Source: Rhea pennata
Taxonomy: Eukaryota; Chordata; Aves; Rheiformes; Rheidae
Reading direction: 5' to 3'
NCBI RefSeq assembly: GCF_028389875.1
Contig: NC_084665.1
Coordinates: 20,368,001-20,432,000, forward strand
Length of the DNA stretch: 64,000 nt
The notes under the pieces were generated by a model. The model was not told the origin of the DNA, did not search any database, and saw only the letters and a program-made list of their open reading frames with translations. Shown piece after piece: positions 9,876-23,900 of the stretch. How positions within the stretch are numbered: position 1 is the first letter of the stretch; each line of letters opens with the position of its first letter. The position numbers and the translations under genes were made by a program.

Positions 9876-12800
9876 TTCTCCCCACTGCCAATAAGTATTT
9901 TGACTTTATTTTCAATTATGTGAGGGATAGCTGAGGGCTTCTTTTCAACTACCAGTATTTTTAAAGGAAGTAATTTGCCAGAGTGTGCAGGTTATAGATA
10001 TGATAATATAATAACACCTCCTCCCTTTCTATTTCAGTGATTTTGATTACTCAGCATTAGGCAATGCCAGATTCCAGCCCCAAGTGTGGTCAGTGGCATC
10101 ATGCATCAGGGCATCTGCTGCTGCCCTCCTTTGCCCCACTTCAAGGGATACCAGTGCTCACAACAAAATGGCAGAAACTGGCAATACAGAAACATCTCTG
10201 GTTGGGGAGCAAAGCCACGTTTACAGGGAATTCACTTTCAGTGCTGAATTTCCCAATTTGCAGTGCTGAGCTCTGAATATTGATGGTCAGAAGGGGAGGT
10301 TATTGTCATATGCAAACAAATACATAGTAATAAATGTTTTCTTAAGATAGACCATACATAGTCTAACAAAATAATGAAGGCAAATCATAGCTGAATGCAA
10401 ACGTTAATATAACAGGTATTTCTATGGCAAATCGGTTAGGTGGTATCTTTTATGTTTTTACCTTAGAGTTGATGCTTGACAATAAAAAATCCCACCTCTC
10501 TGTTGCAGAGGAGATTACAAAGGTGACGATAATCCGTATGGTCACCAAAGAACATTGTGAAGACCACCTTCCACATTCCTCTCAAGAACTTGCTTTCCAA
10601 AATAAAAGCAATACATCTTGAGAAAGTAGCTCTGAGTTGACATAAAGCTAGGGTACCAGGCTTTGGTATCTAATAATGTACGCTAGCAATAATAATGAGT
10701 AATTTCACAATTAACTAAAATGGAGTTGTTTGGGACTGGAAAAGTGGGTATCCACTCCCAAATCTGCATATTACATATCAGAAAGTTTTTATAAATCATT
10801 AGAATGACATAACACAAAAATCTCTGTGATTGTGCATCTTCCTACTCATCTTATGGCACTGCAACTGCCATTCAGATTTCATCTTTCAGACAGCATAACT
10901 GCAGCTATTATGGAAAATGTCAAAAACATTTCTTATCTCCTGAACGTCAGTAAGAATATTTGCATGCTGTGTCATAATGACCTGTAACTACAATCTGGCA
11001 AAGAAGAACCAGAAATGGAAATCGTAACCCTCTAAAGATGAACTTTGTAATTTGCTTTCAAGTAAAATGAGTATTTGTTGCAGGAATAAGTTTAAAAGGT
11101 TATCATTTAAGAGCTAGAGGGACACAAAGCCTGATCTACATTTACACCGAAATAAAAAAGTGAAGTGGAGCAGATGTGGGTTTTTATTCAAAAGCATTTT
11201 ATCTTTTTTAATTTACACTTCAGTTCTACCTTTTGCTTTTACAATACCATTTATAGGCTAAAAGAAAAATATATCAAAAATACAAGACTTTGTTTTCACA
11301 AATAATGCTGTGCTTGTTACTGCATTTTTAGATGAAAAATCCCTCTGAAGAGACTTCCCAGTGGAGAAATTCAAAAGGAAAAACATTTTCTTGACAATAC
11401 ATGTATTTGCCACAATAAAATCCACATCTCTCTCTATCTCAAGCTCTCACATACACACACACAGCTTTCTCACCAAAAGACGTGTTTGATCATTGTAGAC
11501 TTTCACACACAGGCAAGTTACAAGCAGTTCATAGAAAAAGACTGTGCCTTTGCATCATAAATACTGCATCGCCACTAAGCAGCATCAAGTGAATAGGAAC
11601 GGGTATCTACATTGTATCTTGTTATAAAACTTTTCATGACATAGCATGAAAAAAAAAAAAATATAGACAGTTTTTAATGCAAGTGCCTGATCTTATAAAT
11701 GCCTAGAGAGAAATGTCTGGAAACACCAACTTCAGGACAAACTTAGACTTCACTGTTATTTGCTCCCAAATTCCACAGCACAGTGTAAGTAGGGAACTAC
11801 TTACATGCAGCTTCACCTACAAGCGACTCTTTGCCAAATAAGGACCCTACTGAAGACAGAATGTGTATTACCAGCAAGAAATATCATAAAGAAGAACATT
11901 AACAATCCATTCAAGTGTGGTAAGAGTGCATTGTGTTATCCTGTTAGTTTGATATTTAGGAACTGTTCTACCACTGATCAGATCTGCCCAAAACAGTATA
12001 TATCCTGCTATCACAAAATCTAGTATAAGAACTTGCATTTTCAGAAAATAACTTTATTTCTTGCAATACTATGGATGACAAATTTGAAAGATCCTGTAAC
12101 ATTTCCACAGTACAAATTAACAACACATTTTGCTAAGCTAAGTTTCACCAAGTTTGTTGAGTCTGGTGCAAGAGCTCCTAATATCTTACTAATAAAGGCC
12201 TACATTAGGTCACTTTCTGCTATGGTGCAATTGGTATAGTCCACACAGAAGGGCAGAACTGGACCTAAATTGATTTATACTAGCAATGTACCCAAGCCGA
12301 GCATTTTTCATGTTTTAACTGAAAATAACTTTGGGTGCTAAGCAAAAGCTCTTGCCTCAACTCACTTTATATTCTTGTTTCTGTTAATTTTCTTTTGTTT
12401 ATTCTTCCTAGCTTGGGTTTGAAGCAGTGCTTTCCACAAGGCATGGAAAAAATTGTAGTTCTTTCAGTTACATTTGACTTTTTCCCCTCTTTCAGAAATT
12501 GCCATAATTAGTAATTATGATAGTGCACATATCAGCATGTTTTCTTAAGAACATTTTCTGTGTGAAGAGATAAGCTAGCTCCCTACCTCGTGCACTCGCC
12601 TACACTCCAACTCCATTATGAAAGCAAACATACATTTTTCAAAGCAGCTGACGAAAGTCTGGGGTCCCATTCCCTATCAGCCACACTTGATAAATTACCA
12701 AATCATACAAGCTTCACCTAGTCTATGTTTACTTTACTAAGAGTAGTTTATTTTTAATATTAGAGAAGGAAAAAATGAAAAGAAAAAAGTCTTATTAAAT

Positions 12801-13006
12801 AAACCTAATCTGGAACTAGATTACTGGCTCTGAACAGAAAATGCACAAGGTTTCTATATTTCAGATTAGAGAAACATTGGTTCATATCATTTTGATTGCT
12901 AAGATCCAATCTCCTGTCAGGTCATATAGGGAAAAAAGAACTAGCGTATAGAAAAAATATCTACTTAAAAGAACTCTTCTCTACATCTACTCCCTGTGCA
13001 ACATCT

Positions 13007-13044
13007 GATTATAGTAATCTTAGATTGATTATAGTAATCTTAGA
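13007..13044. repeat. 19-base direct tandem pair
   Basis: TGATTATAGTAATCTTAGA occurs at 13007 and again at 13026. It is a simple local slippage duplication. Confidence 0.85.
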
Positions 13045-15291
13045 AAATGATCAGATAAAAATACAGGCCTGTGCACACAATAGCTAAAGTGATTTAAATT
13101 ATGTGACTTCCTGATTCAAATCAGTGAGACAGAAAGGTAGATTCCCTTCAACTTTGATGAGCCATAGCCCACTGAAGTCCATAGCAGCCTACCGCTTTCA
13201 TTGGGTACTACATTGGAGCTACAGTTTGGATAATCACAGCAGAACTACATCTGCCACAAGTCATTGATAGGAGCCATTTACCTCTAGGGTTGAAAAGCAT
13301 CCTCCACAGGGAAAACGATGACTAAGTGGGCTCTTGAAGCAAGCAGAAAAAGGGAAAATTAACTAAACCAAGATCCAAGTTCAAATTTTGACTTTCCCTT
13401 CAAGGTGTTTGCTTCTCTTCGTGCACCTGAGCTGTCAAACTGACTTACTAGCAAACACTGACTTTTCAGGAGCTGTTTCTATTTACAGCCTTCAAAACAG
13501 CACCTAAAAGACTGACTGTAACAAGTTTTCTGGGCTATTTACACCTTCCTCCAATCTTTCAAGCAAAAATAACACTCTTCATGTGGCAGCTCCCTCATGT
13601 GTTTCCCTCTGAAGCAAGAGGAATGATTTGGTTATGACATTCAGCTTCGAAATACTGTCATTCACCAGGAGTCTGTCAACACAAAGTGAAGTTTCATCAG
13701 TTCTCATTTTCTCTCCTTTATCTTCTTTCAATAGAAAAGGAAGATGTGAATTAATACTTGCCATGATACCCACTTACCTGGAATTGTCCATTTCTTCAAC
13801 CTACTGCTAAAGGAGCCTATTAGAACATTCTCACGAAAGGTGCTAGAAACTGGGGACTTGCAACTCAAAAAATGTAAACAGCAGATCATGGTTCTGATCT
13901 GAAGAGCGAAAAGCCAAGGAGGTATTCTCTCTTAAAGGTTCATATGAAGCACTAGTGATTAGAAACACTGCTGTCCTTGACCTTAAATATCTTTGAAATA
14001 AAGCCATGAAAGAAAGTTTAAAATATTGCAGTCTACAAACAAGAACGAATTTAGTTGTTTTCGAAACATGGATGATGTGCAAATCTATAGAAGTATTTCA
14101 CCTGCACTTCTCGAAGCAATATTTTAAGTTTCCAACAATTCTAAGATGCAAGACTTGGAAGATAATGATGTTTACAAAGTTCTTGAACTGCAAAATAATG
14201 TTGGCTGAACAGAGAAATTCACTTATTTTGCTCATCAAAAGCAGACTGGATTGAAATATTTCTTCTTGACATAGTACTCATCATTGTAGAAGTCTGCATG
14301 TCTGCTCCAAATAAGCTTATGTAAGATGGAAAAAAAATGAGGGATAAATGGAAAAGCATCTTTACTTTCAAGCTTTCTTAAGGAACTTTATTTCATCAAG
14401 TGTTTTTAGAGGGCAGAAAGAACCTGCCCTTTTTCTGCTGACTCATCTCAACACAATGGTAACAAGGCTGTATGGAACAAATATATAGCCCAACTAGTGG
14501 TTTCTCTTGCATTTCCAGTGACACATCTAAAACTTGATCAAGAAAAGAATTCATTGCTGGGTCTTCATTCTTATTCTCTTACTCATCTCTTTGCAATTTG
14601 CTCTTTTTCACAGTTGAGTGGATGAAGTTGAGAATAAGAGAACATGATTACAATAGGAAGATGAAAAGAACAACTGATAGTAGAAAATGGAAAAGATGGA
14701 AGAAGGGGCATGAAGAGACTGCCACACTACTAAACCATGAAACTAGAACAGGAAAGGTGTACAAAGTGCTACAGTGTTTCCAAACACTGCCTGGGGTAAC
14801 TGCAGCTAACACTGCTGGCTGTGTATGGGTGAACTACCAGAGAGGTATCTCCTATAGACCAGGTGACTGGAGCACTTACGTGAAATGAACACCAGGCTGT
14901 GAATAAAAAAGCCATACTTGTCCCCATGTGTCTGGGCATCAGACCCCAGCTGTCACCAACCAGCTTCTCAATGACTTTGAAGGTAGTGGCCCAGGAAGAG
15001 GCCCAGGGAATTAATCCTTAATTCTTGGTAAGGGGACAGGAGGTAGAGAAAGAAAAGGAGGGAAATCCAGTTGATATTTGAATAACTGGAGGGTGGCACG
15101 ATATTCTGTACTTAATTGCTTTCTTTGTATAAGAAAAACCACCTCTCAGTTTCCTTGATAGTCCAGTTCTCTCCTAATCCAACCTTGTTAAATTCTGCGT
15201 TGAAATTCTGCTGAAGGTATTTCTGGTGCTGTAAATGGGGGGAGTGGGAATGGTTTTGTTTTGACATGGAAAGAATATAGATACAGCTATT

Positions 15292-15315
15292 AAAAAAAAA
15301 AAAAAAAAAAAAAAA
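15292..15315. repeat. A24 homopolymer
   Basis: An uninterrupted A run, 24 bases in this assembly. There is no retrotransposed gene or SINE body directly upstream that I can recognise, so it is listed only as low complexity. Confidence 0.9.
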
Positions 15316-15640
15316 GTTGCCATCATAGCAACATGAGTAGAACAGAAGATTTAGCACCCAGAGGGGCAGTGGCTGAGGAGGGACAGGCACTATGAAGTAT
15401 CAGCAGTTATTAAACCACAACCTCACCGGTGTTCTTATGCTTCAGAATTGCTCTGAGAAGAAGCAATGCAGCAGCCATCTATATATTACGGATTTTAAAG
15501 ATTCATTGCTCAACCAGCATGCAGCAAAGTTGAGAAAAAATAATTTGGGAAAAAATTCAGAAATCAGAAGAAGAAAAGCTGAAAAGAAGCTACGAAAATC
15601 TTTTCTTCTGGATGAAAGTGACACCAACAATAAGATGTGA

Positions 15641-15748
15641 TGAACAGAAGGACATAATGTCAAGTGTTAAACCTGCAGCCATTTTTCTCAGTGCAGTAGT
15701 CTTCAGAGACTACAAGACAGCAGATCAGCCCACACTATAAACAAAGTG
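15641..15748 (+). repeat. Local dispersed repeat, copy 1
   Basis: Roughly 108 bases, from TGAACAGAAGGACATAATG to CACACTATAAACAAAG. They recur in direct orientation at 16859-16970 at roughly 90% identity, copy 2 having a 6-base insertion (GAAGAA). I do not recognise the family. It may be a local segmental duplication or a small fragment of an undescribed interspersed repeat. Confidence 0.8.
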
Positions 15749-16858
15749 TCAAGTGCAAGTTTTCTCAACCCTTTAAAAAGAAACCAAAAAAGGGACATCA
15801 TGCTTTGAGCTTATGGGAAGCTATCTTCAGGAAAAGAGATTTAACTGATGAATGACAATTACAATTCCTTTGAAAGGCTGTATTGTCCTTTCTCTATTTT
15901 GCCTGTGCTGGCACACTTTTTGTATTTTTGCAAATACAAGCAAGTTTCATAGCCAGTATCTGCTGAGTGACAGTATGATAGCCAATCCAACATGCTCATC
16001 TAGATTTATTCTGAGTCTGGGTTCTCATTTTTTTGTCATAAGCAGAGCTATGACTGGCTAGACCAAAATGAGAAAGGTTCATAAAATCACATATGGATTT
16101 TGTCAGCGAAATCAAAACTCTGTAGATTGTAAGAGCTGAGATACTATAAGAGTACTCCAAAAAGAGACCATTAGCATGAGCATTGACTACAAGAAAATCT
16201 CAAATGGCATAAAATTGGTCAACCCAGATACTTCTCAGCCATCCTTACTAAGTAGGCACACAGAGTATTTCTGAAAATGGAGCGAGAATAGCCAACTGCT
16301 TTAATTCAGCTTACTTATGCCACTGGACAAACCTCTGAAAATCAGAGACCTAGGAACTGAGAAAGGCATGACAATATTTAAGAATTCTATTTCTATTTTT
16401 GGTCTTTTAGAGGGCCACATCCAAGGTGACATCAAGCACAGCCTTCCACTTGTATAACATGGATGCAGTGTCATTGAAGTGAGAGTGAAGTGTGAATAAC
16501 CTAAAGCACAGTGATGCAACACAGAAGCACGGCCAGAATGCCTTGCTCGTGGGCTGGTATGCATAAAACAGACCATGAATATACAGAGCTTCTTGGCTAA
16601 CAACAAACAATTGCAACAAACTCACTGTATTGCTCTCTCATAAGACACACACTCTCTCTGGTTTATATATAGTGCATAAATATATACATGTATATATAGC
16701 ACCCACCACTGTCTAGCTGAAAAGGGCTCACAGTAGTACTTCCTCAGCTGAAATGTTTTTGAAAGTAGTTTCTTTGCTACAGATGCACTGCATGAATGCC
16801 ATTGACATTAGTATCTCAGGTGGTGTTTGAACAATTTGACAAGAGGTCTGGAGGCGCC

Positions 16859-16970
16859 ATGAATAGAAGGACATAATGTCAAGTGTTAGAAGAAACCTGC
16901 AGCCGTTTTTCTCAGTGCAGTACTCCTGAGAGACTACAAGACAGCAAATCAGCCCACACTATAAACAAAG
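16859..16970 (+). repeat. Local dispersed repeat, copy 2
   Basis: Direct repeat of 15641-15748, about 1.2 kb away. Its last part is included in a 54-base tandem duplication (16934-17041). A single-nucleotide drift of about 10% from copy 1 indicates an older event than the inverted repeat at 4-9 kb. Confidence 0.8.
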
Positions 16971-17041
16971 CATATGTATACATATGTCTACAAGACAGCA
17001 AATCAGCCCACACTATAAACAAAGCATATATATACATATGT
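16934..17041. repeat. 54-base tandem duplication ending in AT-rich palindromes
   Basis: The unit at 16934-16987 is repeated at 16988-17041. Each unit starts CTACAAGACAGCAAATCAGC. The first ends with a perfect 16-base palindrome, CATATGTATACATATG (16971-16986). The second ends with CATATATATACATATG. The palindromes can form small hairpins, a common trigger of local duplication. Confidence 0.85.
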
Positions 17042-20000
17042 ATATAAAAACATATATAAACAAGCATAGGTAGTGCCTCTCTAGCTGACCCAATATCACG
17101 CTGCTTTTTTCCTCCGCAATTGTCGTAACAGAAATCATCTTAGGATTTGGCAGACATCATCTTCCTGAAAGTAAGGACAGGACCACTTTCAACCTCTTTT
17201 ACAAAATGAGAGGGTCAAGAAGAGGATAAGAGAGCCAAGACAAAACCCCCTGAAGACAACAGCAGGACTAGCAAACTGTCCTTGGATGCTATATCTTTGC
17301 CCTCAATTTGTTCAGGATTTAAATTCAGGTATCTGCCACCAGCTCTAAACACAAACTATGCAACCATATTCAAACAGATCTACTATTGTCCAATTTCCTG
17401 CGACACACACAATGCAAAGGCTATGTCCTACTTTACCTAGTTTATTTTCACGATTTAGAATGACCACTATTCCGGAGTGGGAAGAGCAAAGCAGCATAGC
17501 AGAATAGGTAACTAAAGTCATCTCCTCCCACTGATTTCAAACTGGACTCTGACTGGCACTTCAAGCACTAAGACCCAGAACTTTGAATGAGCCACTTGGT
17601 AAGTTTTACTTTGACAAAGGTAAGATTTTTCCAAAAGGCTATAATTGGAATAGCCTTCACAATAGCCTAATCAGCATCTTTAACTTAACTTTAACATGAT
17701 GATGTTCCAGTCAAGACTGAGAATTGCCAATAATCCTTTCAATAACTTTCATTTTTCTAGAACAAACTTTCAATCAGCTCCACTAACTGGCAATTCTGAT
17801 TGTCTAATTTAATAAAATCTTACCTGGGTTTGATTTTCAAATAGTGAGCATGTAACACTTCCTAAAATGTAACTCTAGACATGTGCTAGGACTCCAAGAC
17901 AAGTACTCCAAGAACTGAGTCTACAGGTTCTTGTTACACCAAAATTCATTGAAAGAAAATACGGCCTTCAAACTCATACCAGTTTAACATGTGATAAATA
18001 CTTGTAGTAACTGCAGTGTTTGCTTCATGTGCAAGGTGCTTCATGTGTTGTATTTAATATAGAAAAAATACTGAAAGCTTGCCTTAGTAGATTTACCACT
18101 TTTCAGTCCACATAGGCATTTATAATTTACACAGTAATAAATTAACAACCAGTGCCAGAGTATTAAGAGCATTTTAGGAAATGGCTTAACATCTGCAAGC
18201 AAAAATATCAAGTCAAATTCAGGCATAAAAGAACACATGCAAATGCCATGGTGCCCCTCAACAAGTATTTTACTAAATCCTTAGAGTAATTCCAAGCAGT
18301 TTTATGTTGTGATTTGATTATCGGATAACAACATCTCATAATATCTGCATTCCTCAGAGCTAAAAATAGTAAATGTTTTCATTTACTGAAGTGTCTCGCT
18401 TGCCATTTACTCACATCTGCGTCGAATGAGGCAAATTAACCAAAATATCCACAAATCTTTAGTTTGTAAACATGATGGAAATGTGCTGCATGGAATGACA
18501 CCAATCATCTAGAATAGCAGAAGTCTATAGCATAGTGTAAAAAACTTGCTGTTACATGAAGAATCAGGCACCAAAAGACCCTATAATAAAAATAAGAGAC
18601 AACACTCAAAAAACAAGTATTAGATCCATCTGTCCCTTTTTAGAGCTTAATGCCTAATAAAGCCCAGTGTGAATCCACTGGATGTTACTGAGCTTTGCAT
18701 GACCCCTAAAAATCCTGAAAAGTGATGGATATTTTACATTGCACTTCTCAAAAGAGCAGTATTAGGAAAATTTAAGTTGGACAACAAATATGGAGAACAA
18801 TATGGCCTTCCTGGCCATACATCCAACTTACTTTTTTCTAAACTAACTATTTTTCCACTCAGAGGAGCATCTGTGATTCACTTTCATCTTAGGAAATTTA
18901 TAAATTGTCTGCATGAAATGAAATGAAAATGCTTCTCTGTCAAATAGCTTCCATTTTTCGATCAGAAAAAATGGCTAGATGTTTAGGTGAGCCCCATCTG
19001 TTTGGATTCACTGACCAAAGAGAAGTAATGTAGCTGGAACAGGATTTCCATTCATTAAGTATAAAGGGCATTAATCATCCAAAATATCTGCCTAATATTT
19101 CTCTCAATGTATTTTCTTCATTTTGCTAAAACCATCTTATATTAGTTTGATGTCATATAGCCTAACATCACTGCAATTTTTACCATAGCAACCCATTATC
19201 CTATATACTCACATAAACTAAAGATGAATGTGGCACTGTCCCTATGCATATGAAGTTTTAATTTAGGTCAGTATTCAGGGCAGCCAATTAACAAAGCGTA
19301 GTCACAGACTGCCACTCATATCCAGAACACAAGATGTGCACAGTGTGTACCAAGACAATTTATATAAGGAGGTGTCTTTGCTATGCCACAACATTGGAAA
19401 AACATTGGTTATACCTCTCAGCTCAACTATTGTAATCATGCTACCAATTTGTAAGCGAAGGATTTCTGGACAGGCTTCACAGAGAGGCCAAGGACTTCTG
19501 CATACAACTCTGGAGAAATATGGCTCTTCTCTCAGCACCTGAACAAAAGGCCATGAGCAAAGCCTGAACGCTCCTGAGAAGTGAGCTGTCTTATTTTACT
19601 GATCAAGGAGAAGCAGATTAATTTTCTCAGCCTGAGATACAAGTTTGGTTTGATCTCTAAACTCAAATGTATCTCAGTAGTAAAAAGGTAATCCTAGAAC
19701 TGTAAATCCAAGTTTTCTTAGCAAACACTAGGTATCCTTTTTACTCTGGCACTTCTGAAAGATGACATGAACATTCTTCTTGTATGGTAGGAATTGTGGG
19801 ACAATGTAAGCTCAGCACTAGCAACTAGCTATACCAAATGACAAGGCATTTGCTTGAGCTCAATATTGTCAATATTTCCAGTCACTTGTACAGTAGGTCA
19901 CTCTGGTTGCTTCTAGTTGGCTCAGTACCACTGAGGAAAGACCAGTAAATAAAGTTACTCAAAGGACAGCCACAATAGAAAGTGAATATCCGGCCATGAA

Positions 20001-20925
20001 ATAGGATAACATAAAACACAGGAACAAAGACTGAATGGCTAGCAAGTATCAAGATTTGGAAACTGAAAGTATTACACAGATGGAAAATTAAGTAATTTCA
20101 ACATTTTCTTGTGACTTCTGGCATGGAAAATAAAATGAATTCCTAGATGTGGCAGCAAGGACTTCAAATTATGCTCGCAGTGCAAAAAGTAATACCACTG
20201 AGTAAAGAATATCACATTCAAACCTACCTCTGAGCAGTGGGAGAAAGCAGAGGATAACACAAGCAGGACAGGTTGGTTACTCTGACCTCAGTGTAAGGTT
20301 TTAGAACAAAATTCTCAGAGGGAAAAAAAAGACAAAGAATAAACAGGACAACACATAACAGAACATAATTAAAACATGCATACATTTCCAGTAGTAATCT
20401 GAGGAACCAAAGGCAGAAGTCTAAATTACGTGATGTCCCCCAGAGAGCCTCTCTCTTGGCCTTCCATTCCCCATCACACCTAGAACCAGAGGAATTTATC
20501 ATGTTTCTTTCCTATGCCCCAGCTAGAAACTGAAGCCTTGATTTTGTTTTCTGGGCAAATTCTCAAAGAGCAATCTCACACTGAAAATCTCTATCAATTC
20601 CTGTTGCTAGGGAACACTATGGGCTTTTTGTTGTTTTATTTTGTTGTTAAGCTTCATTTCCTTTCCAATTTCTCCTTCTCAATCTTTTTAATTACAATAC
20701 AATCTACAATTAGCAAAGTGATGCAGATGAGTGCTCTCCATTTACAGAAGAAAAATACCCTTAAAACCTTAGCAGAGATTTGCAATCCCCTATACCAGTG
20801 CCTCACTGCTTAGAGCACTCAGGGTGTCAAAGCAAGGTACAGCTGAACTCCAGATAAACCAGAGATGCAAAACCAGTAACAGCCAGCTCATAGCATATGC
20901 ATTGGGTAAAAGGCAAGATTCAGAA

Positions 20926-20948
20926 TCATAGAATCACTTAGAAGCTGG
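20926..20948 (-). repeat. Possible remnant of a CR1 3' tail
   Basis: AGAATCATAGAATCACTTAG closely matches the reverse complement of a CR1 3' end, but similarity fades within about 25 bases. It could be the remains of a heavily 5'-truncated insertion or a chance match. Confidence 0.35.
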
Positions 20949-23900
20949 CACACACTAGAAAAAGATTTAGTAAGTAACATAAGATCTAAATATACATACA
21001 GTATACCACAGCAAAGACAGAAGCACTTAGATCTATCTGAAGTGAATATAAATTAAGTACCCTGCTATCTCTTCACTGCCACGTTGATTCACATGCCTTC
21101 GTATTCCTCCCCAAAAACACAGCTCATGCAGTTGGATCATTTTTACTGAACCCACTCCCCATTTGCTGTTCCTGGGGCTTTTTTACAGCTGACCTTGTCT
21201 GGAAACGCACATGAAGTTGTTGTGTTTTATTTTCAGCTATCCCTGATACTAACCATAATCAGATTCTGGTCTAGTATTTCTAGTAAATTGTGTTTTCTTC
21301 AGCTAAGGTCTGAACCTGAGTACTGTCCATTTCTAGTTTTGCCTAAAAGCTGTCTCTATCAAAACTCCTGAAAATCTGTAAGAGTCTTTTAAAAGTGCCA
21401 GAATACAGAAAAGAATGAGCCCTACAGATTGTTTCTACCCCCATCAGAATCTGCTGCACATGACACTGGGCCAGAAATTGCTGATACTGAAATTTAACCT
21501 CAATCATTCCAGTTCAAAGAACTGAATATCATCATAACTTTCTAAAAGTGATCCCTGTCACGCTGAATAAATTGGATAATTCTTTTTGTAGTTTACTACT
21601 GTGCCCAAAAATGAACTGCACCTTGACAATACGAAAGCAACCCTTCTGGTTAGCCCTATTTATAGAAATCACTGTGTCATGGGAACTCTTCTATGGAATG
21701 AATATGGAAAGTTTACCTCAAAAGCAGACTGCCTAATGATGGCATCTCTCTCTCTCTTGAAGTAAAAAAGACAGGCCCTTTTAGCTGTTTTTCAAGGCTT
21801 ACACATTACCACAAATTTAATAAAACAACCAGATCAAAGTGCCCTCAACAAGCCACTGAATTTCAGCACTTCTTTGAACTCAGGAGAGCACAGCAACAAC
21901 TAATATACATTGCGGTGTTAGTGATTTAGATTCATCTCCACCAAACAACAATAATATGATCACATCCAATAGGTATATTTGCATGTACCAATTTGTCTTA
22001 GTGATGCCACAAGGAAAAAGGAAAACGCAAGATAAAACCATCAAAGAGCAGCCAGCTTTTGTGGAAGCAAGGATAAAATCTGTAAATGAGTCCTACAGTA
22101 GCACAATTAATTTATTCTTCCCTTCATCACAGCTTTAGAGTTCTAATATGTTAGAGAATCTGAAACGAAACTAAATCTGTAATTACAATACTTCACCTTC
22201 CTCTCGGTAAAAAATGCTGCCACTTTACACTGGCAGTCAAACTCCTCAGGAAGACGCCAGTAGCTATCCAATCCTTTGGCCAGATTTCACTCAGAGCTCA
22301 AAGCCAGGGCATGAGCTGGCATTTTGGAAAAATAAATAGATGAGTTCCAAACTGACACTGGTAGATACCCCATTTTTCTCACTGCACTTTCTCATCTGTA
22401 TGCAGTCTTTGGAACAATCTGCTTGGAAACTTTAGGAAGACAAATATTTAACTGTTTTTAAAGGCATGATGGATATAACTTATTGGTGGATTTTAGAAGT
22501 TTTACAAATCCTAAGAATGCAGAAATCTATCCTTCAAAACATACCAGAATCTCCCTCCATGCTATTCAGTAAGATTATCTAAGGCTTTTGATGCTAAAAA
22601 GTTTTGAACTTTTATGGTAAGCATCATGTCTGTACAGCAATGTCTCAACATCCGATTAAGGGCTTTTACATTTAAGAACTATTGATGTAATTCTGATTCA
22701 TCTATTTTTAAAAGGCACCAGATAACTAATTCAAAAAGATTTATATTTAAAGACAATGAAAACCTATTCTACACAGTAACTATGCTGAAGTGCTTCAATG
22801 TCTGTCCAGTCTGAGATCTCAAAAGCTACTACTTAAGACTAATACCTTCTGGAAAGTTATGATTCCTAGGTAGACTTCATAGTAAGGCACTGCAAGATGA
22901 CTGAACCTCCATGAGACCACAAAAAACACTATTAGTTGTACAAGAATCGCTGATGCTTCAGTGAAATGCTTATAAATAAATAGGAAAACCAGAGTCACCT
23001 GACAGCGTATTATTTCAGAAATAATTTTAGGAAATGCTTAATAAGAAAATAGTTAAGGTATTGTCTTTCCTCAAGCCAGTGGCAATGGCTACTAAAGAAA
23101 ATAAGCCTAGGATTTCATCTTCTCAGCTGACTGCTTTCTGACCACCAATGTGGGAAGCAAGAAGGCAAAAATATGATGAACTGGTGAGTCTCTTTGGACA
23201 TGCACTACAAAGACTTATTTACTCTCAATTTTCCTGACTCTTATGTTTTGTTCACATAAGGCTACATTTGCTTCACAATGCATCAAATTGCTCACCTCTA
23301 AAATGCTTGCAACTTTCACTAATTTCATTCTCTCAGAATTCAGCTTGTTTCCTTCTGTGTTTGGTACATATCCTAATTGCAGAATAGCAGGTAACAATGT
23401 CATCATAGAACACAGCCTATTAGCTGCAGCTTAAATACTAGGACCAGATTTTGTTCTATAAAGGAAAGAAAAAACACAAACCACAATATATTTTATCTAA
23501 AGCATGTAATGTAAACTTAAATAAGGGCCAGAAAATTTCCTGGTAGAAGCACAAAATCCATTTGTTTTGGAAATCAATTTTTCTTCAGTTTCCAAAAACT
23601 CCAGCAATTAGCTAATGCAGATGAAGAAATGTAAAGAGGAGACATAATAAAGCTACAACTTTTCTAGAAAAAATAGGCAACTTGATACTAGTATACAGAA
23701 AAATGAAACAAAACTAAACAAAAAACAGAAGGGAAGATCTCTATATCCCTAACATTTCTATGTCTTCTTCAAAAGGACAAGTTTCAAATCTGCACTTGTA
23801 TTAAACAAAGATCCTGAGGCTAAATTAACTATGTAGACATCTATTTTCATCATTGCTGCAGGTAGGTCTATATTAGCATATGCTCTCAAAATGGCAAGGC

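Larger units (their letters stand above)
9876..15640. other. Unique non-coding block
   Basis: Single-copy AT-rich sequence with no recognised gene or transposon. Small items seen: a 19-base tandem pair at about 13007-13044, and an A24 run at 15292-15315. At 13778-13803 (minus strand) a very short ATG-containing segment is followed by a good GTAAGT donor, but there is not enough evidence to call an exon. Confidence 0.55.

Noticed and set aside
9603..9923. 106-codon open frame across the 132-base tandem duplication
   Set aside because: The frame is open only because the repeat length is a multiple of three. Composition and lack of homology argue against coding.
13778..13803. Minus-strand 26-base segment containing ATGGACAATTCCAG followed by the donor GTAAGT, as a possible first coding exon
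   Set aside because: Only four codons, no CpG or promoter nearby, and a single good donor occurs by chance at this rate in 64 kb.
20224..20502. 92-codon minus-strand frame with a hydrophobic stretch, as a membrane-protein exon
   Set aside because: The hydrophobic run reflects T-rich sequence on that strand. No homology and no paired splice sites.
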